Translations under genes and position numbers: made by a program
The notes under the pieces: generated by a model
The model's input: the letters and a program-made list of their open reading frames with translations, nothing else
What the model was told of the DNA's origin: nothing
Database searches by the model: none
In this document: piece by piece, positions 44,850-53,373 of the stretch
Layout of the letters: each line of letters starts with the position of its first letter
Numbering within the stretch: the stretch's first letter is position 1
DNA from: Hyphomicrobiales bacterium
Lineage (GTDB): Bacteria; Pseudomonadota; Alphaproteobacteria; Rhizobiales; Xanthobacteraceae
Direction: 5' to 3'
Length of the DNA: 64,000 nucleotides
Assembly (NCBI GenBank): GCA_009377695.1
Contig: WHTP01000018.1
Coordinates: forward strand, 1 to 64,000

Positions 44850-45805
44850 CGGCTTTGCAGGCGGCGCGAACGGGTCGCGCGCGGGATCGCTGCCGCCGCC
44901 GCGACCTTGCGGGTGCGCGGCGCCTCGCGTGCATTGATGCCGGCAGCGTGGCTCGCGAGGATGTCTGCCAGCGCGCTGAGCTTGGGCGAGCGCGCGCCCT
45001 TGCGCCACAGCATCACCGATTGTGCATATCTCAGTTCCGGCGGAAGCTGATGAATGCTGAGGCGATCGCGATCTGGAAAGGTGTCGAGCACCATGCGCGG
45101 AACGAACGAGATGCCCATGCCTACAACCGCGCAGCCCAGCATGGCGTGATAGGAGGTGATCTCGATCATGCGCTCCGGCATGTCGCCGGTGAGCGCGAAC
45201 CACTCCTCGAGCCGCTTCCGGTAGGGGCAGCCGCGCTCGAACACCAGCACCGTTCGCGACAGCGCGTCGCGCGCCGACCGAATCGGCGGATGGCCGGCGG
45301 TGGCGATGAGCACCAGCTCTTCATTGTAGATCGGCAGCTTTTCGAAAGGAGCATCCGGTATCGGCTCGATGGCAATTCCGGCGTCAGCCGTGCCTGTGAT
45401 GATTGCATTCGTGATGTCGTCGTAACCGACGCCCGTCCGCAGCTCCAGCGTCACGTCCGGATAGCGGCGGCAGTATTCGCTGAGCGGCGTGGGGAGCCTG
45501 ACCGACGTGGTGCTTTCCGGTGCGATGAAGCGAAACAGCCCACGCGGCGTTGTATCGTGCACGGACTCGCGGGCTTCCCGGGCGAGGTCGAGCAGCCGCT
45601 CGGCGTAGCCGAGCATCACCTGGCCCGCGGGGGACAGATGCAGGCGCTTGCCGTCGCGAATGAACAGCGAAACGCCGAGTTCCTGCTCGAGCTGCCGGAT
45701 TCGGGTGGTCACGTTGGATTGGACGCGGTTGAGTTTCTCGGCCGCGCGGGTGATTCCGCCAGCCTCGACGACGGTGCGAAAGACGTGAAGGTCTGACAGC
45801 TCCAT
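44846..45805 (-). CDS. LysR-family transcriptional regulator
   Basis: 319 residues from the ATG at 45805 (MELSDLHVFRTVVEAGGIT), preceded by GGAGAG; the longer start at 45844 lies over the palindrome at 45832. The N-terminal winged helix is clear (AAEKLNRVQSNVTTRIRQLEQELGVSLF), followed by the substrate domain (TTSVRLPTPLSEYCRRYPDVTLELRTG). It probably controls the amine oxidase downstream and perhaps itself. The final residues Arg-Arg-Leu-Gln-Ser-Arg end at a TAG that belongs to the neighbouring repeat. Confidence 0.92.
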   Translation of the reverse strand: MELSDLHVFRTVVEAGGITRAAEKLNRVQSNVTTRIRQLEQELGVSLFIRDGKRLHLSPAGQVMLGYAERLLDLAREARESVHDTTPRGLFRFIAPESTTSVRLPTPLSEYCRRYPDVTLELRTGVGYDDITNAIITGTADAGIAIEPIPDAPFEKLPIYNEELVLIATAGHPPIRSARDALSRTVLVFERGCPYRKRLEEWFALTGDMPERMIEITSYHAMLGCAVVGMGISFVPRMVLDTFPDRDRLSIHQLPPELRYAQSVMLWRKGARSPKLSALADILASHAAGINAREAPRTRKVAAAAAIPRATRSRRLQSR

Positions 45806-45831
45806 CGTTCTCTCCACGAGATCAATGTTAT

Positions 45832-45862
45832 CAGGATTATTCATTTTACGTGAATGATCCTG
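45832..45862. promoter_or_regulatory. Palindrome between lysR and a DUF1127 gene, probable LysR operator
   Basis: CAGGATTATTCA and TGAATGATCCTG form 12 bp arms with one mismatch and a 7 nt spacer. It lies 27 bp before the lysR start used here and 52 bp before the divergent DUF1127 gene. The T-N11-A geometry (TTCA-N7-TGAA) fits a LysR site. Autoregulation is inference. Confidence 0.6.
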
Positions 45863-45913
45863 GTAGGTAAAGCGAATTCGCGAGAAGGTGATCGGGCCGA
45901 CGGAGACCTCGTG

Positions 45914-46279
45914 ATGACGGACCAGGACGACGAATTCGACCAGCTCTTGCGCTCACACCGCATGCTCACTCCGGAGCAGCGCGACGTGCTGATGCGGCTC
46001 GCCATCGAACGCGCCAGAGCCTGCCGCTCGGGGGCGATCCGGAGCGTGTTCCGCCGGCTTCTTTCCTGGATCAGGCGGCGTTCTGCCATTGCCAGGCTGC
46101 GAAGCCTCGACGACCGGATGCTCAAGGACATCGGCATCCATCGCAGTAAAATCGAATCGGCGGTACGCGGGCCGGAGCGGTTGCCCGGGGCGCCGGTCAC
46201 GGCGCTCGATCAAACACGGCAGCGAACGTCACATGCAATGGTCAAGTCTTCCCAGGGACACGTTGGCAGGGCGGCCTAA
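45914..46279 (+). CDS. DUF1127 (YjiS-like) domain protein
   Basis: 121 residues from ATG 45914. The short DUF1127 core is RRRSAIARLRSLDDRMLKDIGIHRSKIESAVRG near residues 55-90, rich in Arg. Members are small basic proteins, some linked to phosphate storage, quorum or RNA control in rhizobia; no enzyme activity is known. It is divergent from lysR. Confidence 0.8.
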   Translation: MTDQDDEFDQLLRSHRMLTPEQRDVLMRLAIERARACRSGAIRSVFRRLLSWIRRRSAIARLRSLDDRMLKDIGIHRSKIESAVRGPERLPGAPVTALDQTRQRTSHAMVKSSQGHVGRAA

Positions 46280-46324
46280 GCTGGATTAGGTTGCCGGCTC
46301 GATCCATTCTTAACCGGCAACATC

Positions 46325-47260
46325 GTGGCGAACACATTCGGTGCCGGAGCTCGGCCAGTTGTCGCGCTGACCGGCGCGACCGGCTTCATCGGCCAGTACC
46401 TGCTGAGCGAGCTGCCCAAACGCGGCTATCGCCTGCGGGTGCTGCTGCGTCGTCCGAGCACGCTGCCGCTCTCGTCCGCCAGCGCAGTCATCGGCGACCT
46501 CGCCCGCGCGCAGAACATGTCGCAAGCGCTCGCGGGCGTCGACGTGGTCATCCACTCCGCCGGAATTGCGCACACGATGTCCGGCGTGCCAGAGGACGAC
46601 TACCGCCTGCTCAACACCGAGGCCACGATCCGTCTTGCGCGGGCGGCGCAACGCGCCGGCGCGCGGCGCTTCGTGTTTCTGTCCTCGATCCGGGCCCAAT
46701 GCGGGCCGGTCGAAGACGAGGTGCAAACCGAAAGCGTCGAGCCGAAGCCGGTCGATGCCTATGGCCGCTCGAAGCTCGCAGCGGAGCAGGGGCTTGCCGC
46801 GCTCGACCTCGACTGGGTGGCGCTGCGGCCGGTGCTCGTTTACGGGCCGGGCGTCAAAGGCAATATGGCGGAGCTTTTGCGTCTTGCCCGCTCCCGGCTG
46901 CCGTTGCCGTTCGGAGGGCTGACGGCGCGTCGCTCGCTGCTCTCCCTCGACAATCTGGTCGAGGCGATTGATTGCGCGCTGTCAGCGCCGGCGCCGCTGC
47001 GGCGACCCTTGGTCGTCTCCGATCCCGAGCCCGTAACACTGCCCGAGATGGTCGCCGCGATGCGACGCGGCCTGGGACGCCGGCCGGGCGTCGTGCCGGT
47101 GCCGTCGTCAATGCTCGCCGCCGCCTGCCGTCTCGCCGGCCGTGAGGAATCCTACCGGCGGCTTGCGGGTTCGCTCGTCGCCGATTCGGCGGCGCTCCGG
47201 CAGCTTGGCTGGCGGCCATCGGTCGGCACCGCGGACGGCCTCGCGCGTCTTGTCAAGTGA
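46325..47260 (+). CDS. NAD-dependent epimerase/dehydratase (extended SDR)
   Basis: 311 residues from a GTG start. Rossmann motif GATGFIGQYLLSELPKRG and active-site SSIRAQCGP with Tyr-Gly-Arg-Ser-Lys (VDAYGRSK). It acts on a nucleotide sugar or a related substrate; sequence alone does not tell which. It stands between DUF1127 and the extensin-like gene without overlap. Confidence 0.85.
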   Translation: MANTFGAGARPVVALTGATGFIGQYLLSELPKRGYRLRVLLRRPSTLPLSSASAVIGDLARAQNMSQALAGVDVVIHSAGIAHTMSGVPEDDYRLLNTEATIRLARAAQRAGARRFVFLSSIRAQCGPVEDEVQTESVEPKPVDAYGRSKLAAEQGLAALDLDWVALRPVLVYGPGVKGNMAELLRLARSRLPLPFGGLTARRSLLSLDNLVEAIDCALSAPAPLRRPLVVSDPEPVTLPEMVAAMRRGLGRRPGVVPVPSSMLAAACRLAGREESYRRLAGSLVADSAALRQLGWRPSVGTADGLARLVK

Positions 47261-47329
47261 TTGCACAAGCACACGCGTGGCGGCACAATCAGGCTCCAAA
47301 AAGCCGCAATTTGTGCAGAAGCCGGTCAC

Positions 47330-48175
47330 GTGAAACGCAGTTGCGCCACCATTGCACTCGTGACGCTTGTCATGCCCTTTGTTGAGGTTGCGGCGGCGCA
47401 AACCGTCCCGCTGCCGCGCCCGCGTCCGTTTTCCAATAGCGAAACCGCTCCCGCCCATACGGCCGCGCCGGTGCCCAAGGCCACACCATCCCCATCGGTG
47501 TGCCGGCTGCGGTTGACGCCAGAGCGCGCCATCGCGCCGTCGGTGGACGACATCGACGGGCCGGGCGGATGCGGCGGCGCCGACATCGTCCGGCTTGAGG
47601 CGGTGGTGATGTCCGACAACAGCCGCGTCGAGATCAATCCGCCGGCCGTGCTCCAATGCAGCATGGCCGAGGCGATCGCCAATTGGGTGCGGGATGATCT
47701 CGCCGAGCTTGCGGCCTTCAACCTTGGATCGCGGGTGCGCTCGGTGCGGAACTATGCCTCCTATCACTGCCGCCCCCGCAACAACATCATCGGCGCCATG
47801 ATGAGCGAGCACGGCAAGGGCAATGCGATCGACGTGCGATCGATCACGCTCGTGAACGGCCAGACGATTGACCCGACCGACGTGCACGTGGCGCGGGAGT
47901 TCCGTGAGGGTTGGAAAAAGAGCGTGTGCGCCCGCTTCTCGACGGTGCTGGGCCCCGGTTCCGACGGTTACCACGAGAACCACATCCATGTGGACCTGAT
48001 GGTGCGCCGCAATGGCTATCGCGCCATGTGCCAGTGGGACGTCCGCATGCCCGCGGAGCCGAAACCAGAGTCGGCCGTCGCGGCTGTGACCACCGACGCC
48101 ACTGCCGGCGTGCCGTTGCCGACGCCACGGCCCAAGGTCGGGCCCAAGGTCGATCCGGCTAGGGGGCGCAAATAG
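47330..48175 (+). CDS. Extensin-like family secreted protein
   Basis: 281 residues from GTG 47330, with a signal peptide (LVTLVMPFVEVAAAQ). The extensin-like C-terminal domain (PF06904) shows CRLRLTPERAIAP, ASYHCRPRNN, MSEHGKGNAIDV and ENHIHVDLM. The His pattern resembles a metallopeptidase-like fold of the envelope. Ends with a Pro/Lys-rich tail. Confidence 0.85.
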   Translation: MKRSCATIALVTLVMPFVEVAAAQTVPLPRPRPFSNSETAPAHTAAPVPKATPSPSVCRLRLTPERAIAPSVDDIDGPGGCGGADIVRLEAVVMSDNSRVEINPPAVLQCSMAEAIANWVRDDLAELAAFNLGSRVRSVRNYASYHCRPRNNIIGAMMSEHGKGNAIDVRSITLVNGQTIDPTDVHVAREFREGWKKSVCARFSTVLGPGSDGYHENHIHVDLMVRRNGYRAMCQWDVRMPAEPKPESAVAAVTTDATAGVPLPTPRPKVGPKVDPARGRK

Positions 48176-48217
48176 CGGCACTTTCCGCCATCATGCCGGG
48201 AGCGGTATGATCGCGAC

Positions 48218-49612
48218 ATGCCCAGCAACATCCCCAGCAACCTTGCCACGCGCGATATCGAATCCCTCGTCCATCCCTACACCAACCTGGCGACGTTCCG
48301 TGATGCGGGCCCGCTGATCATCGAGCGTGGGCAGGGTATCCACGTCTACGATACCGCCGGCCGGGCCTACATCGACGGCATGGCCGGGCTTTGGTGCACG
48401 GCGCTCGGTTGGGGCAACGCAGAGCTTGCCGATACCGCTGCGGCGCAGATGCGCAAGCTCGCCTTCGGACATCTGTTCGCCGGCAAGAGCCATGACGGCG
48501 CGATCGAGCTGGCGGAGAAGCTCAAGGAGATCGCGCCAGTCCCGACCTCGAAAGTGTTCTTCTGCAATTCGGGCTCGGAGGCGAACGACACCCAGATCAA
48601 GTTCATCTGGTACATGAACAATGCGCTCGGTCGCCCGCGTAAGAAGAAGATTGTCAGCCGACGCAAGGGCTACCACGGTGTCACGATCGCCTCGGCCTCG
48701 CTGACGGGACTACCGGTCAACCAGACCGATTTCGATGTTCCGATCGCGAACATCCTGCACACCTCATGCCCGCATCATTATCGCTTCGCGCACGCGGGCG
48801 AGAGCGAGGAGGACTTTGCGACGCGGCTCGCCGCCGAGCTCGACGCGCTGATCCAAAGTGAAGGGCCGGATACGGTCGCGGCATTCTTCGTCGAGCCTGT
48901 GATGGGCGCAGGCGGCGTGCTGGTCCCGCCCGCGACCTATTTCGAGAAGGTGCTGGCGGTTTGCGCCAAATACGACGTCTACGTCGTCTGCGACGAGGTG
49001 ATTTGCGGCTTCGGACGGCTCGGCACACCGTTCGGTTGCCAGGCTTTCGGGTTCGAGCCGCATTCGATCACGGTCGCCAAGGCGCTCACCTCGGCCTATG
49101 TCCCGATGGCGGCGCTGACAGTGCCCGAGGTCATGTACCAGGCGATGCTCGACGAGAGCCGCAAGATCGGGAGCTTCGGGCACGGCTTCACCTATTCGGG
49201 CCATCCGGTCGCTGCTGCGGTGGCGCTCAAGACGCTGGAGATCTACGAGCGTGAGCGTCTGGTGGAGAAGGTGGCGAAGCTCGCGCCGCAATTCCAAGCG
49301 CGCCTGGCTGCGCTCGTCACGCATCCGCTGGTCGGCGAGGCGAGGGGCTACGGCCTGGTCGGTGCCGTGGAGCTGGTCGCAGATAAGGCCTCGAAACGTT
49401 TATTCGATCCGAAGGCGGGTGTCGGCGCGCGGGCGGTGGCGTACGCGGAAGCTGAAGGGCTGCTGCTCCGCTTTCTTGCGGGCGACGTGATCACGCTTTG
49501 TCCACCGCTCGTCATCACCTCAGAGGAGGTCGATGAGCTGTTCGATCGGTTGACGCGTGCGCTCGACCAGACGTTGGACTGGGCGCAGCGCGAGCGCGTG
49601 CTCCACGTCTGA
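48218..49612 (+). CDS. Class III aminotransferase (omega-transaminase family)
   Basis: 464 residues. PLP motifs: FCNSGSEANDTQIKF, YVVCDEVICGFGRLG (Asp for the pyridine N) and TVAKALTSAYVPMAA with the Schiff-base Lys. Members use amines such as putrescine, beta-alanine or GABA as amino donors. Its neighbours do not fix the substrate. Starts about 42 bp after the extensin-like gene. Confidence 0.92.
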   Translation: MPSNIPSNLATRDIESLVHPYTNLATFRDAGPLIIERGQGIHVYDTAGRAYIDGMAGLWCTALGWGNAELADTAAAQMRKLAFGHLFAGKSHDGAIELAEKLKEIAPVPTSKVFFCNSGSEANDTQIKFIWYMNNALGRPRKKKIVSRRKGYHGVTIASASLTGLPVNQTDFDVPIANILHTSCPHHYRFAHAGESEEDFATRLAAELDALIQSEGPDTVAAFFVEPVMGAGGVLVPPATYFEKVLAVCAKYDVYVVCDEVICGFGRLGTPFGCQAFGFEPHSITVAKALTSAYVPMAALTVPEVMYQAMLDESRKIGSFGHGFTYSGHPVAAAVALKTLEIYERERLVEKVAKLAPQFQARLAALVTHPLVGEARGYGLVGAVELVADKASKRLFDPKAGVGARAVAYAEAEGLLLRFLAGDVITLCPPLVITSEEVDELFDRLTRALDQTLDWAQRERVLHV

Positions 49613-49680
49613 TTTACAAACGGATGATAGCGCCGGAGGATATACGATGCCGTCGCAAATCGTTGCCTGTAGACGCGCGA

Positions 49681-50340
49681 TCAGCGCGTGCTCATCGCCA
49701 GTCGCGGGCTGATCGGTGCGTTGCCTTGGTTCGGAGCAAGCACGACGACGATCGCGCCCATCTTCACGCGATTGTAGAGGTCGATCACGTCCTCATTGGT
49801 CATGCGGATGCAGCCCGAGGAGATCGCCTGCCCGATATATTCGGGCTGGTTGGTTCCATGAATGCGAAACAACGTGTCCCGGTTGCCCTGGTATAGATAG
49901 ATGCCGCGCGCGCCGAGCGGATTATGCGGCCCCCCTTCGACGCGATCAGGCACGTCCGGCATGCGGCGCTTGATATCGGCCGTCGGAACCCAGGACGGCC
50001 ACTCTTCCTTGCGACCGACCTTTGCGACGCCCCAGAACGACAATGCGTCTTCGCCGACCGTCACGCCGTAGCGGATCGCCTTGCGATTGGGGAGTACGTA
50101 ATAGAGATGGCGCGCATCGGAATCGACGACGATCGAGCCCGGCGCTTCCGAGCGGTGATAGTCGACGATGTGGCGCTGGTAGGCTTGTGGAATCGATGCT
50201 TGGGCATACGGCGCGTTGGCGAGCAGCCGCCGATCACGCGGTGTGAAATTGGCGTCGGTGGCGGGCTCAAGCGTGGCCTGCATACAGCCGCCGAGCATCA
50301 AACCAGCTATTAAAAAAAGCGCGCTCTTACGCACTGCCAT
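49681..50340 (-). CDS. L,D-transpeptidase (YkuD family), lipoprotein
   Basis: 219 residues from ATG 50340, whose N-terminus carries a lipobox LMLGGC (Cys acylated, so likely outer- or inner-membrane anchored). The YkuD motif is HGTNQPEYIGQAISSGCIRM with His and Cys of the active site; HNPLGARGIYLY precedes. It makes 3-3 peptidoglycan cross-links or attaches proteins to the wall. The frame extends upstream, but the lipobox fixes the start. Confidence 0.92.
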   Translation of the reverse strand: MAVRKSALFLIAGLMLGGCMQATLEPATDANFTPRDRRLLANAPYAQASIPQAYQRHIVDYHRSEAPGSIVVDSDARHLYYVLPNRKAIRYGVTVGEDALSFWGVAKVGRKEEWPSWVPTADIKRRMPDVPDRVEGGPHNPLGARGIYLYQGNRDTLFRIHGTNQPEYIGQAISSGCIRMTNEDVIDLYNRVKMGAIVVVLAPNQGNAPISPRLAMSTR

Positions 50341-50743
50341 GACCAACCCTATCCCGCCATATGGCGCGGCCCGAACTACGATTTCGACTCGTCCCCTTGG
50401 CAAAATTACGCAAAAGCATCCGACACTTCCAGAACTTTGGGCGGCACTGCAGCATTGTCCCGAAGGCCTGTTGCAAGAATGCCTCACTCGCACGGGCCAA
50501 CCTGCGAAAAAGCGCCCCTTTTGACGGATGAGCAGATTGTTCAAAGGATCTGGGGACCGAATCCCAGTGTGGACGGGGATTCTTAACTGCGGGTTTACTA
50601 AGGGTATCTGTTGTGCGGCGGCGAGCGCAGATTGTCATGATAGCTCACGATTTGCTGCCCATTTCCGCCCCACTGACCCATCATGGTGAGCGAGTTCCGC
50701 TAACGACCCAAAAACACGAAGAAAAACCCCACGGAGAGTGACA
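50341..50743. other. 403 bp intergenic region with no evident gene
   Basis: Between the L,D-transpeptidase and a small gene. I see no hairpin family, tRNA or coherent reading frame. Promoters of both divergent genes must lie here. Confidence 0.4.
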
Positions 50744-50932
50744 ATGCCCTTGAAGAGTGCGGCCCCCTCAAGCGACCAGCGAAAGGGCGAAGACCTCGGC
50801 GGCCGCTACGGCAAGATCGGCATTCCGGCCGTCGCCGCAGCGCGGCGCTATCAGAGCGACGCCAAGAACCAAGCCTATGCGCCAGCCGTGCATCGCGGCG
50901 ACGAATCGCGCTCGGAGATGGCGGCGGCCTGA
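50744..50932 (+). CDS. Small conserved-looking protein of unknown function
   Basis: 62 residues with GGAGAG ahead of the ATG. The segment GEDLGGRYGKIGIPAVAAARRY is familiar from short rhizobial proteins of unknown role. No signal peptide or membrane segment is seen. It is followed at 211 bp by corA, on the same strand. Confidence 0.55.
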   Translation: MPLKSAAPSSDQRKGEDLGGRYGKIGIPAVAAARRYQSDAKNQAYAPAVHRGDESRSEMAAA

Positions 50933-51142
50933 CCTGGCTGCCTGACGCAGCATCGAACCGACGCAGCATCGAATCGTACGGACCCGTCCGGTGTAGCAGC
51001 CGGGCGGGTTCGCGTTTCGGTGTGAGCGTGCCGACATCAAAACGTCTTGCAAGTACCGCAGAACATAGGCCATCACTGACCCGATCCGGTCGGTCGTGGG
51101 GGCCGGCTCTCATTCGCCGAGACGCAGCGCGGGGGAGGGTTG

Positions 51143-52123
51143 ATGCTCTCAGTTTATCTGCCCCAAGACGTCTGTCTTGAACGCCGCGCCATTGCGCCCG
51201 ACGCCACCGCGCTGCCTGAAAACGGGATCTGGTTCGACCTGGTCACTCCGACGCAGGCCGAAGACAAGTTGCTCGAGCGCCATCTCGGGATCGCGGTGCC
51301 GACCCGCGAAGAGATGCTCGAGATCGAGGTCACCAGCCGCCTCTATGTCGAGAACGGCGCGCGCTACATGACCGCGACCATGATGTGCCAGTCCGACACG
51401 GAGACGCCGAAGACAACGGTCGTCACCTTCATCCTGTCGGGTCGCCGGCTGGTTACTGTCCGCTACGACGATCCGAAGCCGTTCCTGATCGTCGGCAACA
51501 AGCTCTGCCGTACCTCGCCTTCCGGTGCGACCGGCGAAACCGTCCTGATGGAACTCCTTGACGCGGTGATCGACCGGGCCGCCGACATCCTGGAGCGGAT
51601 CGGCCTCGATGTGGACCAGGTTTCCCACGACATCTTCGAGCCGGAGGAAGCGGGCACATCGGGCGCGCGAAACTACCGTAGCATTCTCAAAGCCATCGGC
51701 CGCAAAGGCGACCTGACATCGAAGGTGCGGGAGAGCTTGGTATCGATCGGCCGCGTGTTGCTCTATCTCGCCAATGAAGCCGATATCATGAAATGGGCGA
51801 AGGACTCGCGCGGGGAACTGCGCGGCATGCAGCGCGACGTCCAGTCGCTGTCCGACCACGCCGCCTACCTGTCCAACAAGATCACGTTTCTGCTCGACGC
51901 CATGCTGGGCGTGGTCAATCTCGAGCAGAACAACATCATCAAGCTGTTCTCGGTCGTCGCCGTGATCTTCATGCCGCCGACGCTGATCGCCTCGATCTAC
52001 GGCATGAACTTCGAGGTCATGCCGGAACTGAAGTGGCAGTACGGGTACCTGATGGCGATCATCATGATGATCCTCGCCGCCATTTTGCCGCTGGCCTATT
52101 TCCGCTGGAAGAAGTGGCTTTGA
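51143..52123 (+). CDS. corA: CorA-family magnesium/cobalt transporter
   Basis: 326 residues from ATG 51143 with GGGGGAGGG ahead. The family signature YGMN is in IASIYGMNFEVMPELKWQYG between two C-terminal membrane helices; the long N-terminal part is the cytoplasmic funnel. A pentameric divalent-cation channel of the inner membrane. Confidence 0.94.
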   Translation: MLSVYLPQDVCLERRAIAPDATALPENGIWFDLVTPTQAEDKLLERHLGIAVPTREEMLEIEVTSRLYVENGARYMTATMMCQSDTETPKTTVVTFILSGRRLVTVRYDDPKPFLIVGNKLCRTSPSGATGETVLMELLDAVIDRAADILERIGLDVDQVSHDIFEPEEAGTSGARNYRSILKAIGRKGDLTSKVRESLVSIGRVLLYLANEADIMKWAKDSRGELRGMQRDVQSLSDHAAYLSNKITFLLDAMLGVVNLEQNNIIKLFSVVAVIFMPPTLIASIYGMNFEVMPELKWQYGYLMAIIMMILAAILPLAYFRWKKWL

Positions 52124-52265
52124 TAAGGCACGAAACTGGATGACGCGAACGTGTTGCCGGTCCTCCGCCGATGAGGACAAGAAGGATGCACTCGCGCTCT
52201 GATGATACGCAGCAGAAAAAGGGCCTCGCGGAGAAAGAAGGGCTTTGCGGCGAAGTCGCGGGGCC

Positions 52266-52599
52266 CTAGTGGAGTGGATTTGACATTCGCTACGCCGTTG
52301 ACCGCAGCTCCCAAAGCGAATGTCAAATCCAAACTCCACTAGCAGCTTATATTTGCTAGTCTAGTGTCCCGGTTCCGACGCTTGTATCACCTTGCCGCAC
52401 ATGCGTTTACAAGCGTCGGAACCAAAGGGACACTAGAACTCGTTGGTGCTAGTGCGGTTTTGGATTTGACGTTCGTACTACGAACTCGCAGCAACACTGG
52501 TACGAACGTCAAATCCACCGCACTAGTCGTCCTTATGATTCTAACATTCGCAAAGTCGCCCGCTGAGAAGGGATGCGAATGTTAGAATCGGACCACTAG
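52266..52599. repeat. Nested CTAG elements: unit C-linker-E interrupted by unit F-linker-D (locus 7)
   Basis: C (52266-52342), linker cagcttatatttg, then CTAGT; after the inner unit, E (52527-52599) with its outer arm beginning TCGTCCTTATGATTC. The same C-E unit, in the reverse orientation and not interrupted, is present at 63047-63215, which proves what the intact unit looks like. The inner F-D unit sits exactly at the CTAG joining linker and E. Confidence 0.94.
52361..52526. repeat. CTAG element unit F-linker-D, inserted in the unit above
   Basis: F (52361-52436, stem core GGTTCCGACGCTTGTA), linker aactcgttggtg, D (52449-52526, stem core GGATTTGACGTTCGTA). The full unit is 166 bp and starts and ends with CTAG. 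The T-rich bulge is again on the linker-facing arms (F: CCAAAGGG; D: CGGTTTTGG). Confidence 0.94.
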
Positions 52600-52740
52600 C
52601 AGCTCTGGGGTAGGGAGGGCCCTCACTTCCAGGCTGCCGCTGGCGAGAAATCCGTTCAACGGTCCGGGTGCGGTTCGCAGGATTGCTTCCGATCCTTTTG
52701 CCTGCGCTAGCGGCACCGGCCGCTCTACTGATAATGGGGG

Positions 52741-52789
52741 ATGATTATTTCGCCAAACGTAGTAGATTGGCGCTCGAGCGAATAATCAT
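52741..52789. promoter_or_regulatory. Bulged palindrome ahead of a small coiled-coil gene
   Basis: ATGATTATT-t-CGC and GCG-AATAATCAT form a stem with a single unpaired T; inside, CGCCAA / TTGGCG make a second stem. It ends 15 bp before the start codon, so it could be an operator, a leader hairpin or a small mobile end. Confidence 0.45.
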
Positions 52790-52804
52790 GCTGAGCCGTG
52801 AGAA

Positions 52805-52990
52805 ATGGCTGAAACAAATATTAGCGTGACGGATGCTCTCAAGGGGCAGCAGGAACAGTTGAAGCGGCTGATTGCGCAAAAGACATGGATGAGCGAGGCA
52901 TCGAAGGGTACCTTGTCCGAAATCAAGGCGCAAATAGGCGAGCTTAAACGCTTGCTTGATCAGCTTGAGTCGAAAATCGACGAAAGCTAA
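52805..52990 (+). CDS. Small coiled-coil protein of unknown function
   Basis: 61 residues, nearly all helical with heptad pattern (QQEQLKRLIAQ, LSEIKAQIGELKRLLDQL). No domain is recognised. Its base composition is lower in GC than its neighbours. The upstream palindrome suggests control of expression. Confidence 0.5.
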   Translation: MAETNISVTDALKGQQEQLKRLIAQKTWMSEASKGTLSEIKAQIGELKRLLDQLESKIDES

Positions 52991-53373
52991 AGAAACTCAT
53001 CGCCGCTCCGCGGTCGCTTTGACGTAGCTACGTGCTGATGCACTTAGTCTTCTTCGCGGTCGCGCCACAGGCCCAATTCTCTGATCTTGCAGTCAACCTC
53101 TGCCTCATTCCGGCAAAGAAACCGAGCCGCTTCCCCCAGGCTCGTTCGTCGGCGCATCAGTTTCTGCAAATCAAGCAGGTCTATGGAGGTCCAGGGCCTG
53201 TCTCCGAAGCAAAAACCGGTCATGACTGGTTCCTGCTGTCCTTGCTCAACGTCTGCGCAACCGATTGAAGGTGGTGTGCAACAACGCCGACATCGTCAGT
53301 ATCGCCCTGAGGCATAGCCAACGCGCGTCGTGCCGCTAAAATTCGCCGAGGGCAATGTCCCAACTTGTACCGC
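52991..53373. other. 383 bp region without a recognisable gene
   Basis: A 78-codon frame at 53032-53268 lacks a ribosome site and any recognisable motif. I see no repeat family or RNA gene. Confidence 0.35.

Noticed and set aside
53032-53268. 78-codon frame upstream of the SDR gene
   Set aside because: Composition and start context do not support translation; no family resemblance.
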